Positions 6,234 to 14,381 of a stretch of DNA of 23,747 nucleotides are shown piece by piece. Position numbers and translations under genes: made by a program. The notes beneath the pieces are model-generated. The model was not told where the DNA came from. It worked only from the letters and a program-made list of their open reading frames with translations, and did no database searches. The stretch is from DASTDY01 sp035478375 (lineage in GTDB: Bacteria; Patescibacteriota; Saccharimonadia; Saccharimonadales; EFPC-124), in the NCBI GenBank assembly GCA_035478375.1, contig DATIJQ010000028.1, positions 1 through 23,747 of the forward strand. Direction: 5' to 3'. Position 1 is the stretch's first letter. Each line of letters starts with the position of its first letter.

Positions 6234-7340
6234 TTAGTTATTGTTCTTGTCGGGCTGGGGAATTGGCTGGCTGTTATCGTCCCAGACGTTACCGCTAAAT
6301 GCTGCAAGTGTAACGCCGGTGCCTATCTTTGTAGGACCGTATTCGCTGTGACGACCAAAGCGGTTGTTTTTTACCGAGACAGTCTTAAGCGTGTCGCTAA
6401 GGTCGGAGTTACGCTTTTGCGAGATGTTAAAGGTGTATCCGCCCCAATCTGCCCAGTTCGAGTCAAGCAAGACTGTGCCTGTGGTGCCAAAGTCTTGTGT
6501 AATTTGCACCGATGAGTTTGCTCTCGAGTCATTTGGGTTAAGGGTGTTGTGAATAATCTGAATATTCGTACCGTCAAGGATTTGCACAGCATCGTTGTGT
6601 GTTCCGTCGGTTGTGTTTGGATCGTGATCGTACCACTGTGTATCGTGCGAGTACGAATCACGTAGGGTTGAATTATTGCTAAGCTTCATGCCATCTACCG
6701 AACCGTGCGTGTTAATGCGCAGCAGCGTAAGATTCTCACCCCAGATGCCGTCAATCAAGACAGAAGGATTCATGGGCACAAACTCGGAATCTTCTACAAT
6801 TATACTTTTGCCGCCGTGGTGTGTGTATGGCGAACTGCTGTCTTCTACCTGTGTATCGAGAAGGGCAGTATTTGAAGTGGCCGTGCCGCCATGGAAGATG
6901 CAGTTTGTAAACGTGATATTGCTACCCGTTACCTTAATAAAACCCTGGAAATCTTTGTTGCTAATAGTCTGGCCATTGTAACTGGAATCAAACGTCTTAT
7001 CCCCTTTTATGGGCGTAAGGATATTGGCGTTAAGCAAGCCAGTATTTGTCGCGTCAGGCTTCATGTTTGCTGGAAACGGATCTGGCCTCGACCCGCTCGT
7101 GGCTGGCGTAATAAATTGTACGGCCTTGCCGCCAATTGCTGTCGTGTCATTAATGACGGTCGCCGGACTTGTAATAGTGCCAGTTGTAGGAGTGACACTT
7201 GCAAATGGCCCAGCTGCGTGCGTAGCGATAAGCACGTAACCGACCAAGGCAACGCACACAGCAACACCAAGTGCAATAAATAAGTTTCTTTTTACAGTGC
7301 CTTTTTGTGCATCAGTTTTAGACGAGGTTTTAGGCAACAT
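6234..7340 (-). CDS. Exported, membrane-anchored right-handed beta-helix protein
   Basis: 368 aa. A basic N-terminus (residues 1-18) precedes one hydrophobic helix (about 19-40) that ends in IATHAAG, the HAA-type border often seen in exported Saccharibacteria proteins. It may be an uncleaved anchor or a signal peptide. After a Thr/Pro-rich linker (45-110), residues about 120-350 have the short beta-strand repeat pattern and Asn ladders of right-handed parallel beta-helix proteins (pectate-lyase fold), for example ITFTNCIFHGG, IIVEDSEF, LTLLRINTHG, IQIIHNTLN and VSVKNNRFG. It probably binds or cleaves a polysaccharide outside the cell; a catalytic set is not identifiable. ATG 7338-7340 has GGAG 5 nt upstream. 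The C-terminus is Pro/Asn-rich. Monocistronic, with its own promoter and terminator. Confidence 0.85.
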   Translation of the reverse strand: MLPKTSSKTDAQKGTVKRNLFIALGVAVCVALVGYVLIATHAAGPFASVTPTTGTITSPATVINDTTAIGGKAVQFITPATSGSRPDPFPANMKPDATNTGLLNANILTPIKGDKTFDSSYNGQTISNKDFQGFIKVTGSNITFTNCIFHGGTATSNTALLDTQVEDSSSPYTHHGGKSIIVEDSEFVPMNPSVLIDGIWGENLTLLRINTHGSVDGMKLSNNSTLRDSYSHDTQWYDHDPNTTDGTHNDAVQILDGTNIQIIHNTLNPNDSRANSSVQITQDFGTTGTVLLDSNWADWGGYTFNISQKRNSDLSDTLKTVSVKNNRFGRHSEYGPTKIGTGVTLAAFSGNVWDDNSQPIPQPDKNNN

Positions 7341-7366
7341 AGTTGCTCCAATCCATTATATTTATG

Positions 7367-7398
7367 CTTATAGTGAACGCTGCACGCATGAAAGTCAA
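7367..7398 (-). promoter_or_regulatory. Promoter of the beta-helix gene
   Basis: Minus strand TTGACT (7393-7398) then, 17 nt on, CACTAT (7370-7375); TATAAG (7367-7372) overlaps it at 20 nt. A TATAAT at 7355-7360 is nearer the gene, but its start point would fall inside the GGAG ribosome site, so I prefer the upstream box. Confidence 0.5.
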
Positions 7399-7416
7399 GT
7401 TACGCTTAAAATACGC

Positions 7417-7425
7417 TGTGGATAA
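7417..7425 (-). promoter_or_regulatory. Isolated perfect DnaA box
   Basis: The minus strand reads TTATCCACA, the consensus DnaA site. I found no cluster around it; the nearest similar site (TTTTCCACA, 15982-15990) is 8.5 kb away. It could be a regulatory or chance site, and there is no support for a replication origin here. Confidence 0.3.
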
Positions 7426-7494
7426 CAATGTGATATTTTTTACGGTTGCTACGCGGAATTTCAGCTATAGTTAGGGCAGCTAAGGAGGGAAGCT

Positions 7495-7533
7495 ATGTCT
7501 ACACACACCCGTCACGCACGGGGAGTTTACTAA
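7495..7533 (+). CDS. 12-codon micro-ORF with near-ideal ribosome binding site
   Basis: AAGGAGGG (7482-7489) stands 5-6 nt before an ATG opening the peptide MSTHTRHARGVY and a TAA stop. A TATAGT -10-like box lies at 7466-7471, with no good -35, and a strong terminator follows at 7566-7598, giving a possible transcript of about 120 nt. A CCCGT/ACGGG hairpin lies within the coding part. It may be a tiny peptide, a leader peptide or the translated part of a regulatory RNA. The only gene further downstream on this strand, tilS, is beyond the terminator and the tRNA. A longer ORF through here (7446-7670) continues into the antisense of the tRNA and is an artefact. Confidence 0.4.
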   Translation: MSTHTRHARGVY

Positions 7534-7565
7534 TTTTAAGACGCCTAAAAGTAAATCCTGCCTAT

Positions 7566-7598
7566 AAAATAACCGCCATTACGTTGGCGGTTATTTTT
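7566..7598 (-). terminator. Terminator of tRNA-Arg(TCG), usable from both strands
   Basis: AAAATAACCGCCA (7566-7578) and TGGCGGTTATTTT (7585-7597) with a 6-nt loop. T-rich tails are present on both strands, so it can end the tRNA transcript from the right and the micro-ORF transcript from the left. Confidence 0.85.
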
Positions 7599-7612
7599 GT
7601 AGGTATCTTTTC

Positions 7613-7689
7613 TGGTACGCCCGGCAGGATTCGAACCTGCGACCACTTGGTTCGAAGCCAAGTACTCTAATCCGCTGAGCTACGGGCGC
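7613..7689 (-). tRNA. tRNA-Arg (anticodon TCG)
   Basis: Complete cloverleaf on the minus strand: acceptor GCGCCCG/CGGGCGT with a terminal G-U pair, anticodon stem CTTGG/CCAAG, loop CTTCGAA giving anticodon TCG, T arm GCAGG-TTCGAAT-CCTGC, and encoded ACCA (7613-7616). It reads CGA. It is closely related to tRNA-Arg(CCG) at 4824-4899, differing mainly in the anticodon arm. Confidence 0.97.
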
Positions 7690-7740
7690 ATAACGTCAGT
7701 AAGTATAGCAGATTTCAGTAGTTTATTGCATTATGTAGAG

Positions 7741-8676
7741 ATGGAAGATTTACAGCAGGCGGTTAAAAGCGTGGCGCCTGGTTGCTACATTGTCGCAGTT
7801 TCTGGTGGAGTTGATTCAATGGCGCTGCTTGATATCCTACGTCGCCGCACAGATATTTACCTTATAGTGGCTCATGTTAATCATGGTATGCGGACTGACG
7901 CAGCAATTGACCAAAGGTTAGTTGAGGAATATTGTGCGTCGCACAATATTACATTCTGCTCGACGCAGTTGCATCTGGGCGTTCAGGCGAGTGAAGCGCG
8001 GGCCAGGCAAGCCCGTTATAGGTTTTTGCGACAGTGTCGCATCAAGTATAATGCGCTTGCAATCATTACTGCTCATCATCAGGATGACCTTACAGAAACT
8101 GCGATTTTAAATATTTTACGTGGCACCAGCTGGCGCGGCACTGCTCCCTTTGTTCGACAAGATGACGTATTGAGACCACTGTTAAACGTGCCAAAAAAGC
8201 AACTTTTACTTTATGCTAAGCAGCACAATATTCCGTGGCGCGAGGACTCTACAAATAGTCAAACAATGTACCTTCGTAACTATGTTCGCAACGTTGTTAT
8301 GCCATTGCTGGATCGTAAAAGCAGCGATTGGCACAAAAAGTTTTTGCAACAAGTTCGCAAACAGCAAGCATTACGTCGCAAAATAGAAGCCGAACTTAGT
8401 ATCATGCTTACTTTATTAATAATAGCGTATGGCCAAAAGATAACTGGTCAGCGTTACAACTGGATTATGCTCCCCGAAACTCTCCGCTACGAATGTTTCC
8501 AAACACTCTGTCGTACGCACCTCGGCGCCAGCCTTGTAAAACCACGAGCAACTGCAGCGTGCCTTTTTATAAAGACGGCACTGCCTGGTAAAGTCATGCC
8601 ATTAAATAAAGACTGGCATTTGCGCGTAACAAGGCGCGATTTCGTTGTCGAACCCTGCCATGGCGTGGTAAAGTAA
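7741..8676 (+). CDS. tilS: tRNA(Ile)-lysidine synthase
   Basis: ATP-dependent enzyme that changes the wobble cytidine of tRNA-Ile(CAU) to lysidine so that it reads AUA. The N-type PP-loop SGGVDS is at 21-26 of this 311-aa form, followed by HVNHGMR, HHQDDLTET and the RPLLNVPK segment, all typical of TilS. The length matches the short form with only a small C-terminal extension. I start at ATG 7741; the ORF can extend to a TTG at 7726. There is no good Shine-Dalgarno, and CATTAT sits 6 nt before the ATG, similar to the leaderless genes here. It is divergent from tRNA-Arg(TCG), and 35 nt separate it from ftsH. Confidence 0.93.
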   Translation: MEDLQQAVKSVAPGCYIVAVSGGVDSMALLDILRRRTDIYLIVAHVNHGMRTDAAIDQRLVEEYCASHNITFCSTQLHLGVQASEARARQARYRFLRQCRIKYNALAIITAHHQDDLTETAILNILRGTSWRGTAPFVRQDDVLRPLLNVPKKQLLLYAKQHNIPWREDSTNSQTMYLRNYVRNVVMPLLDRKSSDWHKKFLQQVRKQQALRRKIEAELSIMLTLLIIAYGQKITGQRYNWIMLPETLRYECFQTLCRTHLGASLVKPRATAACLFIKTALPGKVMPLNKDWHLRVTRRDFVVEPCHGVVK

Positions 8677-8711
8677 AATGACTACTAGATTCTTACAAAG
8701 GACAGTTCAGA

Positions 8712-10565
8712 GTGAAACCGAATCGACAATCCAACGCAAACAAATACATGCGCCTGACCATTTTTTGGGCCCTCATTATTGTAGTGGGGCTTGTATTATG
8801 GGCTGTGTACGCGCCGCAGCAAAGCCTTAAAGACATTTCGTTTAGCGATGTTATCCATCAGGCTAACAGTGGTGATATTGCCAAAATCGAAATCGAAGGC
8901 GACGACCTTACCATTACACCAAAAGGCAGCGACCACGCGACCGAAAAGTCTGTTAAAGAGGCTGGCAGCAGTATTTACGACCAAGGCCTCAAACAAGATG
9001 CCAAGGTAGAAGTCAATGTTAAAAAGCCATCTGACACCAGTACTACTCTTTGGAACATCGCTAGCATTGTGCTGCCAGTGGCTTTATTTGGCGGCTTGTT
9101 CTTCCTAATGTTCCGCCAGGCACAGGGGCAAAGCAACCAGGCAATGGGCTTTGGCCGTTCTAAGGCGCGCTTGTACGGCAACGAAAAAGACAAAATTATT
9201 TTTGATAACATTGCCGGCAATGCCGAAGCTAAACAAGACTTGGTCGAGGTTGTTGACTTCTTAAAACATCCTAAAAAATTCCGCGAAGTTGGCGCCAAGA
9301 TTCCAAAAGGCGTGTTGTTAGTCGGCCCTCCAGGAACCGGTAAAACAATGTTGGCCCGAGCTGTTGCTGGCGAGGCGGGCGTACCGTTCTTTAGTATTAG
9401 CGGTTCTGAATTTGTCGAAATGTTTGTTGGTGTCGGCGCTAGCCGCGTACGCGATTTGTTCGCCAAAGCAAAAAAGAACGCGCCGTGCATCATCTTTATT
9501 GACGAGATCGACGCCGTTGGCCGTCGTCGTGGCAGCGGTATGGGCGGTGGCCATGACGAACGCGAACAAACTCTTAACCAAATTTTGGTTGAGATGGATG
9601 GTTTTGAGCAAGACACCAATGTTATTGTGCTTGCCGCCACCAACCGCTCAGATGTGCTTGACCCAGCATTGCTTCGCCCTGGCCGTTTTGACCGCCGCGT
9701 ACAAATTATGCTACCAGAACGCCGCGACCGCGAAGCGATCTTAAAGGTACATTTTGCTAATAAACCACTCGCTAAAGATGTCGATCTTAACTCGCTCGCT
9801 GGTAAAACAGCCGGCTCATCGGGTGCTGATTTAGCAAACATTGCCAACGAGGCAGCAATTATTACCGCTCGCCACAACCGCAAAACGATTACAAACGAAG
9901 ACGTAACCGAAGCGTTCGAAAAGGTCGCCATTGGCCCCGAACGCAAAACCAAAGTCATGAGCGAGGGCGAAAAAGAATTGACCGCCTACCACGAAGCCGG
10001 CCACGCCTTGGTTGGCCACGTTCTGCCAGATTCCGACCCTGTCCATAAAGTCACCATTATTCCACGTGGCGGCACCGGCGGCGTCACCTGGTTTTTGCCG
10101 CCGCAAGACCGTGTGTACACATCTGTTGTTGAGTTCAAAGACGTACTTGCTCGCTGCCTTGGTGGCCGCGTTGCCGAAAAAGTTAAGTACGGTCAAGACC
10201 GCGTGACAACGGGCGCCGGCGACGACCTCCGCAAAGCAACCCAAATTGCTCGCAACATGGTCGTCGAAGAAGGCATGAGCAAAGGCCTGCGCGACATTGT
10301 CTTCCACGAAGACCAAGGCGGCATGATGTTCGACCGCATGGTCCACGAGCGCCCATACTCCGAAGACACTGCCAAACTAATCGACCAAGAAGTCGAAAGC
10401 CTAATGCGTGAAGCCGGTATGCGCGCCGAAGCAATCATCCGCGCCAACCCTGGCCCGCTCAAAAAATTGGCTGACGCGTTGCTCAAAAGAGAGACGGTCA
10501 ATGGCCCAGAGGTTAAAACGCTTTTGGCCGACGCCAAGCTCCCCAAGGAAGCGGCATTGTACTAG
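8712..10565 (+). CDS. ftsH: ATP-dependent zinc metalloprotease FtsH
   Basis: Membrane AAA+ protease that pulls out and degrades membrane and unstable cytoplasmic proteins. 617 aa with the standard layout: TM1 at about 14-33, small external domain to ~110, TM2 about 113-134, AAA+ module with Walker A GPPGTGKT at 205-212, Walker B IIFIDEID at 260-267, the second region of homology ending LRPGRFDRR near 321-329, and the zinc motif HEAGH at 427-431. A downstream TGAGDDL segment (about 500) supplies the third zinc ligand. Start GTG 8712, with AAAGGA at 8697-8702. The tilS-ftsH order is a common bacterial pairing, so co-transcription is likely. A terminator follows. Confidence 0.97.
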   Translation: MKPNRQSNANKYMRLTIFWALIIVVGLVLWAVYAPQQSLKDISFSDVIHQANSGDIAKIEIEGDDLTITPKGSDHATEKSVKEAGSSIYDQGLKQDAKVEVNVKKPSDTSTTLWNIASIVLPVALFGGLFFLMFRQAQGQSNQAMGFGRSKARLYGNEKDKIIFDNIAGNAEAKQDLVEVVDFLKHPKKFREVGAKIPKGVLLVGPPGTGKTMLARAVAGEAGVPFFSISGSEFVEMFVGVGASRVRDLFAKAKKNAPCIIFIDEIDAVGRRRGSGMGGGHDEREQTLNQILVEMDGFEQDTNVIVLAATNRSDVLDPALLRPGRFDRRVQIMLPERRDREAILKVHFANKPLAKDVDLNSLAGKTAGSSGADLANIANEAAIITARHNRKTITNEDVTEAFEKVAIGPERKTKVMSEGEKELTAYHEAGHALVGHVLPDSDPVHKVTIIPRGGTGGVTWFLPPQDRVYTSVVEFKDVLARCLGGRVAEKVKYGQDRVTTGAGDDLRKATQIARNMVVEEGMSKGLRDIVFHEDQGGMMFDRMVHERPYSEDTAKLIDQEVESLMREAGMRAEAIIRANPGPLKKLADALLKRETVNGPEVKTLLADAKLPKEAALY

Positions 10566-10570
10566 CATTT

Positions 10571-10599
10571 AAAACGGAGCCACAGTCAGGCTCCGTTTT
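10571..10599 (+). terminator. Rho-independent terminator after ftsH
   Basis: AAAACGGAGCC (10571-10581), 7-nt loop, GGCTCCGTTTT (10589-10599). The T-run is only four long, but the stem is perfect. Confidence 0.85.
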
Positions 10600-10621
10600 G
10601 GTTCGTCCCAACGCTTACATC

Positions 10622-10630
10622 TGGTATAAT
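10622..10630 (+). promoter_or_regulatory. Extended -10 promoter of murJ-lepA
   Basis: TGG followed directly by consensus TATAAT (10625-10630) makes an extended -10 element; the -35 is poor (TTCGTC at 17 nt). Transcription from about 10637 leaves a ~29-nt leader without any Shine-Dalgarno. Confidence 0.6.
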
Positions 10631-10665
10631 AAGTTTTAAATTAAGCAACTAAACCCCAACAATTC

Positions 10666-12291
10666 ATGGTAAAAAAGTTTTTCGCCCGCGCCAATGGCCG
10701 CTTGAGTGTGGGACTGGCGGCATCACTGCTGGCAGGCTCTACGCTTATTTCGAGCTTGCTTGGTTTATATCGCGAAAAACTTTTGCTCACCAACTACTAC
10801 GATCATTATCCGCAGGGCATTGACGCCTATAAAGTCGCGTTTACAATTCCGGACTTTATGTTCTTTTTGCTCGTGTCGGGTGCGCTGAGCGTCACGCTCA
10901 TTCCGGTGCTTAACCAGCGTCTGGCCAGTGGCAACAAAAAGTCTGCCTGGGAATTGTGCAGCAGCCTTATTAACTTGTTTGCCATCGCTACATTTATAAC
11001 CAGCATTTTGATTATTATTTTTGCCGAGCCGCTTATTAAATATGTTGTTGCGCCGGGGCTCGACGAAGACACGCGTGGTTTGGCGGTTTCGTTGATGCGC
11101 GTTATTGCTATTAATCCGTTCTTATTTTCTATTTCGACAGTGCTGTCTAGTATGCAGCAAGCCGTCGGACGGTTTTTCTTTTACGCTTTGGCGCCGTCGA
11201 TTTATAGCTTGGGCATTATTATTGGTATTTTGGTGTTTACCAACAAGATCACTATTTTTGGCGTAACGATTTTCCAGGGTGGGATTATGGGCGTGGCGCT
11301 GGGCGTGGTGTTAGGTTCGATTTTGCAGCTTATTGTCAGCAGTATTGGTATGATCGGCATGAACTTTGCCTACCAATTTAAGATCTTTTGGAAGAACATA
11401 GGCCTGCGACAAGTGTTAAAATTGTTGCCGCCGCGGTCGATCGACCAAGGTATCGACTACTTTAACAACCTGGTCGAAATTAACTTGGCATCGCGGCTGG
11501 CATCGGGCACCATTACGGCGTATCAGGTGGCGACGACCTTGCACATGGTGCCGATTACCCTTATTGGTGTGGCGATTTCGACCGCCGTGTTCCCTAAATT
11601 TACCGAACAACTGGCACGTGGTCGTGATGATTTGTTCCGCAAAGAAATCCGCATATTTTTGCGTATTATCATTTGGCTGGCGCTGCCAGTCGCGGTGATT
11701 GCCTTCTTAGGCCGAGGGTATCTGGTTAGCTTTATTAAGGTAAACGGCGCACCCGAAATTGCCGACATTTTGGGGACGCTAGCTATTGCCATTTTGTTCC
11801 GCTCTATTTACCACCTAGCGTCGCGCACCTTTTACGCTAAACAAGATACGCGCACGCCGCTGTATATTTCTATCGGCACCATTATGTTGAACATTGTGCT
11901 GGCAACCTGGTTTGTGCTTGGTTTGCACATTGGCGTATTTGGTTTGGCGGCGGCGCAAGCAATTGTTGCTTTTGTTGAGGTGTCGATTTTGTTCACGATT
12001 ATGTCGCAACGAATTCGCGGCTTGTTTAATGCCGCGTTTGTAGGCGCAGTGCTGCGCATGGTGTCGGCGACCGGCTTGATGTTTGTAGTGACGTATGTCA
12101 TGATTAAAAAATTCAATCTAACATCGGTCGGCAGTGATACGTTGTCGTTGCTGTCGCCGTTTGCGCTGATTGTTGGCGTCAGCTTTGTATCGTATGCATT
12201 GTTTAGCAAGTTACTTGGCATAAAAGAGGTTGACCCGGTTTTACAGCGCATAAAACAATTCGCCCTAGACCGTGTGCGACCGGTCACTTAA
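10666..12291 (+). CDS. murJ: MurJ/MviN-family lipid II flippase
   Basis: Polytopic membrane protein, 541 aa, proposed to flip the peptidoglycan precursor lipid II across the cytoplasmic membrane. The N-terminus (SLLGLYREKLL and DAYKVAFTIPDFMFFLLVSGALSVTLIPV) is the family signature, with the conserved Arg and Pro residues. About 13-14 hydrophobic helices are visible, and the length matches MurJ (510-550). No Shine-Dalgarno lies before ATG 10666. The stop is 4 nt before the lepA ATG, so the two are an operon. With murB elsewhere in the window it indicates that the organism builds or remodels its own peptidoglycan. Confidence 0.93.
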   Translation: MVKKFFARANGRLSVGLAASLLAGSTLISSLLGLYREKLLLTNYYDHYPQGIDAYKVAFTIPDFMFFLLVSGALSVTLIPVLNQRLASGNKKSAWELCSSLINLFAIATFITSILIIIFAEPLIKYVVAPGLDEDTRGLAVSLMRVIAINPFLFSISTVLSSMQQAVGRFFFYALAPSIYSLGIIIGILVFTNKITIFGVTIFQGGIMGVALGVVLGSILQLIVSSIGMIGMNFAYQFKIFWKNIGLRQVLKLLPPRSIDQGIDYFNNLVEINLASRLASGTITAYQVATTLHMVPITLIGVAISTAVFPKFTEQLARGRDDLFRKEIRIFLRIIIWLALPVAVIAFLGRGYLVSFIKVNGAPEIADILGTLAIAILFRSIYHLASRTFYAKQDTRTPLYISIGTIMLNIVLATWFVLGLHIGVFGLAAAQAIVAFVEVSILFTIMSQRIRGLFNAAFVGAVLRMVSATGLMFVVTYVMIKKFNLTSVGSDTLSLLSPFALIVGVSFVSYALFSKLLGIKEVDPVLQRIKQFALDRVRPVT

Positions 12292-12295
12292 AATT

Positions 12296-14071
12296 ATGGA
12301 ACACATCAGAAATTTTTGCATCATAGCTCACATCGACCACGGCAAGTCAACGCTTGCCGACCGTTTGCTTGAGCTGACAAACACCGTACAAAAGCGTGAC
12401 ATGAAGGCGCAGTTGCTGGACCGCATGGATTTGGAGCGCGAAAAAGGCATCACCATAAAGTTGCAGCCGGTCCGCATGCAGTATAAAAACTACGAGCTCA
12501 ATTTAATCGACACGCCCGGTCACGTTGATTTTAGCTACGAAGTTTCGCGCAGCCTTGAAGCGTGCGAAACCGCGCTGCTCGTCGTCGATGCTACTCAAGG
12601 TATTCAAGCCCAAACGTTGGCAAACGTATATTTGGCTATTGCTGCCGATTTAACAATTATTCCGGTCCTCAACAAAATAGATTTACCTGCCGCTGACGTG
12701 GATCGCGTGGCGAACGAAATCATAACGTTGCTTGGCTGTAAGCGCGAAGAAATCTTAGAAGTCTCTGCCAAAACTGGCCTCAACGTCGAACAAGTGCTCG
12801 ATAAAATTATTGAGATCGGCAAACCGCCAAAAGGCGAGGCAAGTCAACCACTACGCGCGCTGGTTTTTGATTCAATGTACGACGATTACCGCGGTGTAGT
12901 GCTGTATGTGCGCATCGTCGATGGCCAGCTTAAAAAGAACGATGGCATTCGCATGATGGCCGCTGACGCCGACGGCTTAGCGCTCGAAATCGGTCATTTG
13001 TCACCTAATATGGCGCCCGATCCTACGCTCAACACCGGCCAAATCGGCTATATTGTGACTAACTTTCGTACGGTTGCCCAGGCTCGCGTGGGCGACACTG
13101 TTACGCTAGCAGCCAAACCGGCAGTCGCCGCCCTGCCGGGTTATAAAGAAGTCAAACCGTTTGTCTACGCCGGTGTTTTCCCAAATTCAAACGAAGATTA
13201 CCCAGCGCTTAAAGACGCGCTCGAAAAACTCAGCCTCAACGACGCAGCCCTACAATACACGCTCGAAAACAGCCAAGTGCTTGGTCACGGCTTCCGCGTT
13301 GGCTTTTTGGGTTTGCTGCACATGGACATTGTGCGTGAGCGACTGGAGCGCGAATATGATCTGGAGTTAATCGTTACTAATCCGTCGACCGACTACCGGG
13401 TAGAGCTCATCGACGACACGACCATCGCCATCCAAAATGCCGCTGACCTGCCCGATGTTACCAAAATTACCGCCATCCGCGAACCCTGGATCAAGGGCGA
13501 AGTTGCTTGCCCTGGCGAATATGTCGGCGCAGTTTTGCAATTAATTGTGCAGCAGCGCGGCCACCAAAAACATATCGACTACATTGATAACCAACTGGCG
13601 CTCATCAGTTTCGAGGCGCCGCTCGCCAACATGCTGACTGACTTTTACGACCAGCTAAAAAGTCTGACCAGCGGGTACGGGTCGTTTAATTACGAACTTG
13701 CCGACTACCGCGTTGAAGATTTAGTGCGCTTGGATTTTTTGGTTGCCGGCGAGCGCGTCGACAGCTTAAGTCTTATGGTGCACCGCAGCGAAGCAGCGCA
13801 TGTTGGGCGCGAAATTGTCGGCCGGCTTAAGGCGATTATTCCTAAGCAGCTCTTCCAGGTTGCAGTCCAGGCGGCAATCGGTGGCAAAATTATCGCCCGC
13901 GAAGATGTGCAAGCCAGCAAAAAAGACGTCACCGGACACTTGTATGGTGGTGATGTCAGTCGCAAAAAAAAGTTATGGGCCAAGCAAAAAGCCGGCAAAG
14001 CTCGCATGAAAAAGTTCGGCAAAGTCGAGATTCCGAACGAAGCTTTTACCGTCCTTTTAAAACGCGACTAA
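12296..14071 (+). CDS. lepA: Elongation factor 4 (ribosome back-translocase)
   Basis: Translational GTPase that acts on stalled or wrongly translocated ribosomes. 591 aa, close to the usual ~600. G1 AHIDHGKS at 11-18, the switch/G3 DTPGHVDF, and G4 NKIDLP are intact. Later domains include VGFLGLLHMDIVRERLE and the LepA-specific C-terminal domain with the basic KKDVTGHLYGGDVSRKKKL segment and the WAKQKAGKARMKKFG ending. I start at ATG 12296, because the Met at 12272 lies inside murJ and the family begins MxxIRNFxIIAHIDHGKST. No Shine-Dalgarno, so translation is probably coupled to murJ. The stop overlaps the stop of the convergent mini-gene (14068-14295). Confidence 0.97.
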   Translation: MEHIRNFCIIAHIDHGKSTLADRLLELTNTVQKRDMKAQLLDRMDLEREKGITIKLQPVRMQYKNYELNLIDTPGHVDFSYEVSRSLEACETALLVVDATQGIQAQTLANVYLAIAADLTIIPVLNKIDLPAADVDRVANEIITLLGCKREEILEVSAKTGLNVEQVLDKIIEIGKPPKGEASQPLRALVFDSMYDDYRGVVLYVRIVDGQLKKNDGIRMMAADADGLALEIGHLSPNMAPDPTLNTGQIGYIVTNFRTVAQARVGDTVTLAAKPAVAALPGYKEVKPFVYAGVFPNSNEDYPALKDALEKLSLNDAALQYTLENSQVLGHGFRVGFLGLLHMDIVRERLEREYDLELIVTNPSTDYRVELIDDTTIAIQNAADLPDVTKITAIREPWIKGEVACPGEYVGAVLQLIVQQRGHQKHIDYIDNQLALISFEAPLANMLTDFYDQLKSLTSGYGSFNYELADYRVEDLVRLDFLVAGERVDSLSLMVHRSEAAHVGREIVGRLKAIIPKQLFQVAVQAAIGGKIIAREDVQASKKDVTGHLYGGDVSRKKKLWAKQKAGKARMKKFGKVEIPNEAFTVLLKRD

Positions 14072-14295
14072 AGTGTCGCTTGAGCGTTCTTGCGTTTGCG
14101 CAGTATGCGCCGAACCAGTAAAATGCCGCTTGCAACAACAACCGCAATGCCAATAAAAATTGGGATTAACACGTCATACCCGGTATTTGCCAAACTATCT
14201 GATGGGTTGGACGTTGTAGCACAGCCTGTATGGTCATACGCCCCACCGCCGTAGGTACCGCAGCCATATTGCGCAAAATAATTTGTATTTTTCAT
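14068..14295 (-). CDS. Mini surface protein with LPXTG-like (LANTG) anchor
   Basis: 75 aa. Residues 1-33 are Gly/Tyr/Asn/Thr-rich with two cysteines (YGCGTYGGGAY, HTGC). SLANTG at about 34-39 is an LPXTG-like sorting motif, followed by a hydrophobic helix (about 42-62) and a basic tail (RRILRKRK): the standard order of a sortase signal. There is no N-terminal signal peptide, but the basic tail would hold the C-terminus inside and the short N-terminus outside. Start ATG with GGGGAG 4 nt upstream and an extended -10 promoter. The exposed part is only about 35 residues, so it may be a small adhesive or structural surface peptide. The stop overlaps that of lepA (shared TA). Confidence 0.75.
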   Translation of the reverse strand: MKNTNYFAQYGCGTYGGGAYDHTGCATTSNPSDSLANTGYDVLIPIFIGIAVVVASGILLVRRILRKRKNAQATL

Positions 14296-14316
14296 ATATC
14301 TCCCCTGCTTATTGCT

Positions 14317-14325
14317 ATTCTAGCA
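14317..14325 (-). promoter_or_regulatory. Extended -10 promoter of the LANTG gene
   Basis: The minus strand reads TATGCTAGAAT, containing TGC plus TAGAAT. The identical 11-mer occurs in the dnaK promoter (21984-21994), which supports TAGAAT with TGn as a functional -10 in this genome. A TTCTTA at 17 nt is the best -35. Confidence 0.6.
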
Positions 14326-14381
14326 TAAACAATATAAGCTAAGAATACATAATGTGGGCGAAAGTCCAAGGGGAGTAAGAG

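Noticed and set aside
7400..7445. Possible replication origin around the DnaA box
   Set aside because: Only one consensus box, with no cluster, no dnaA/dnaN nearby and no AT-rich unwinding repeats.
7446..7670. Plus-strand 74-codon ORF ending in a GTPGRIRTCDHLVRSQVL-like tail
   Set aside because: The tail is the antisense of tRNA-Arg(TCG), a well-known spurious translation, and the ORF crosses a terminator.
8975..9958. 327-codon minus-strand ORF antisense to ftsH
   Set aside because: Shadow of a strongly conserved gene; the product is Ser/Arg/Thr-rich with no recognisable features.
9831..10346. 171-codon minus-strand ORF within ftsH
   Set aside because: Overlaps the FtsH protease domain and lacks any coding support.
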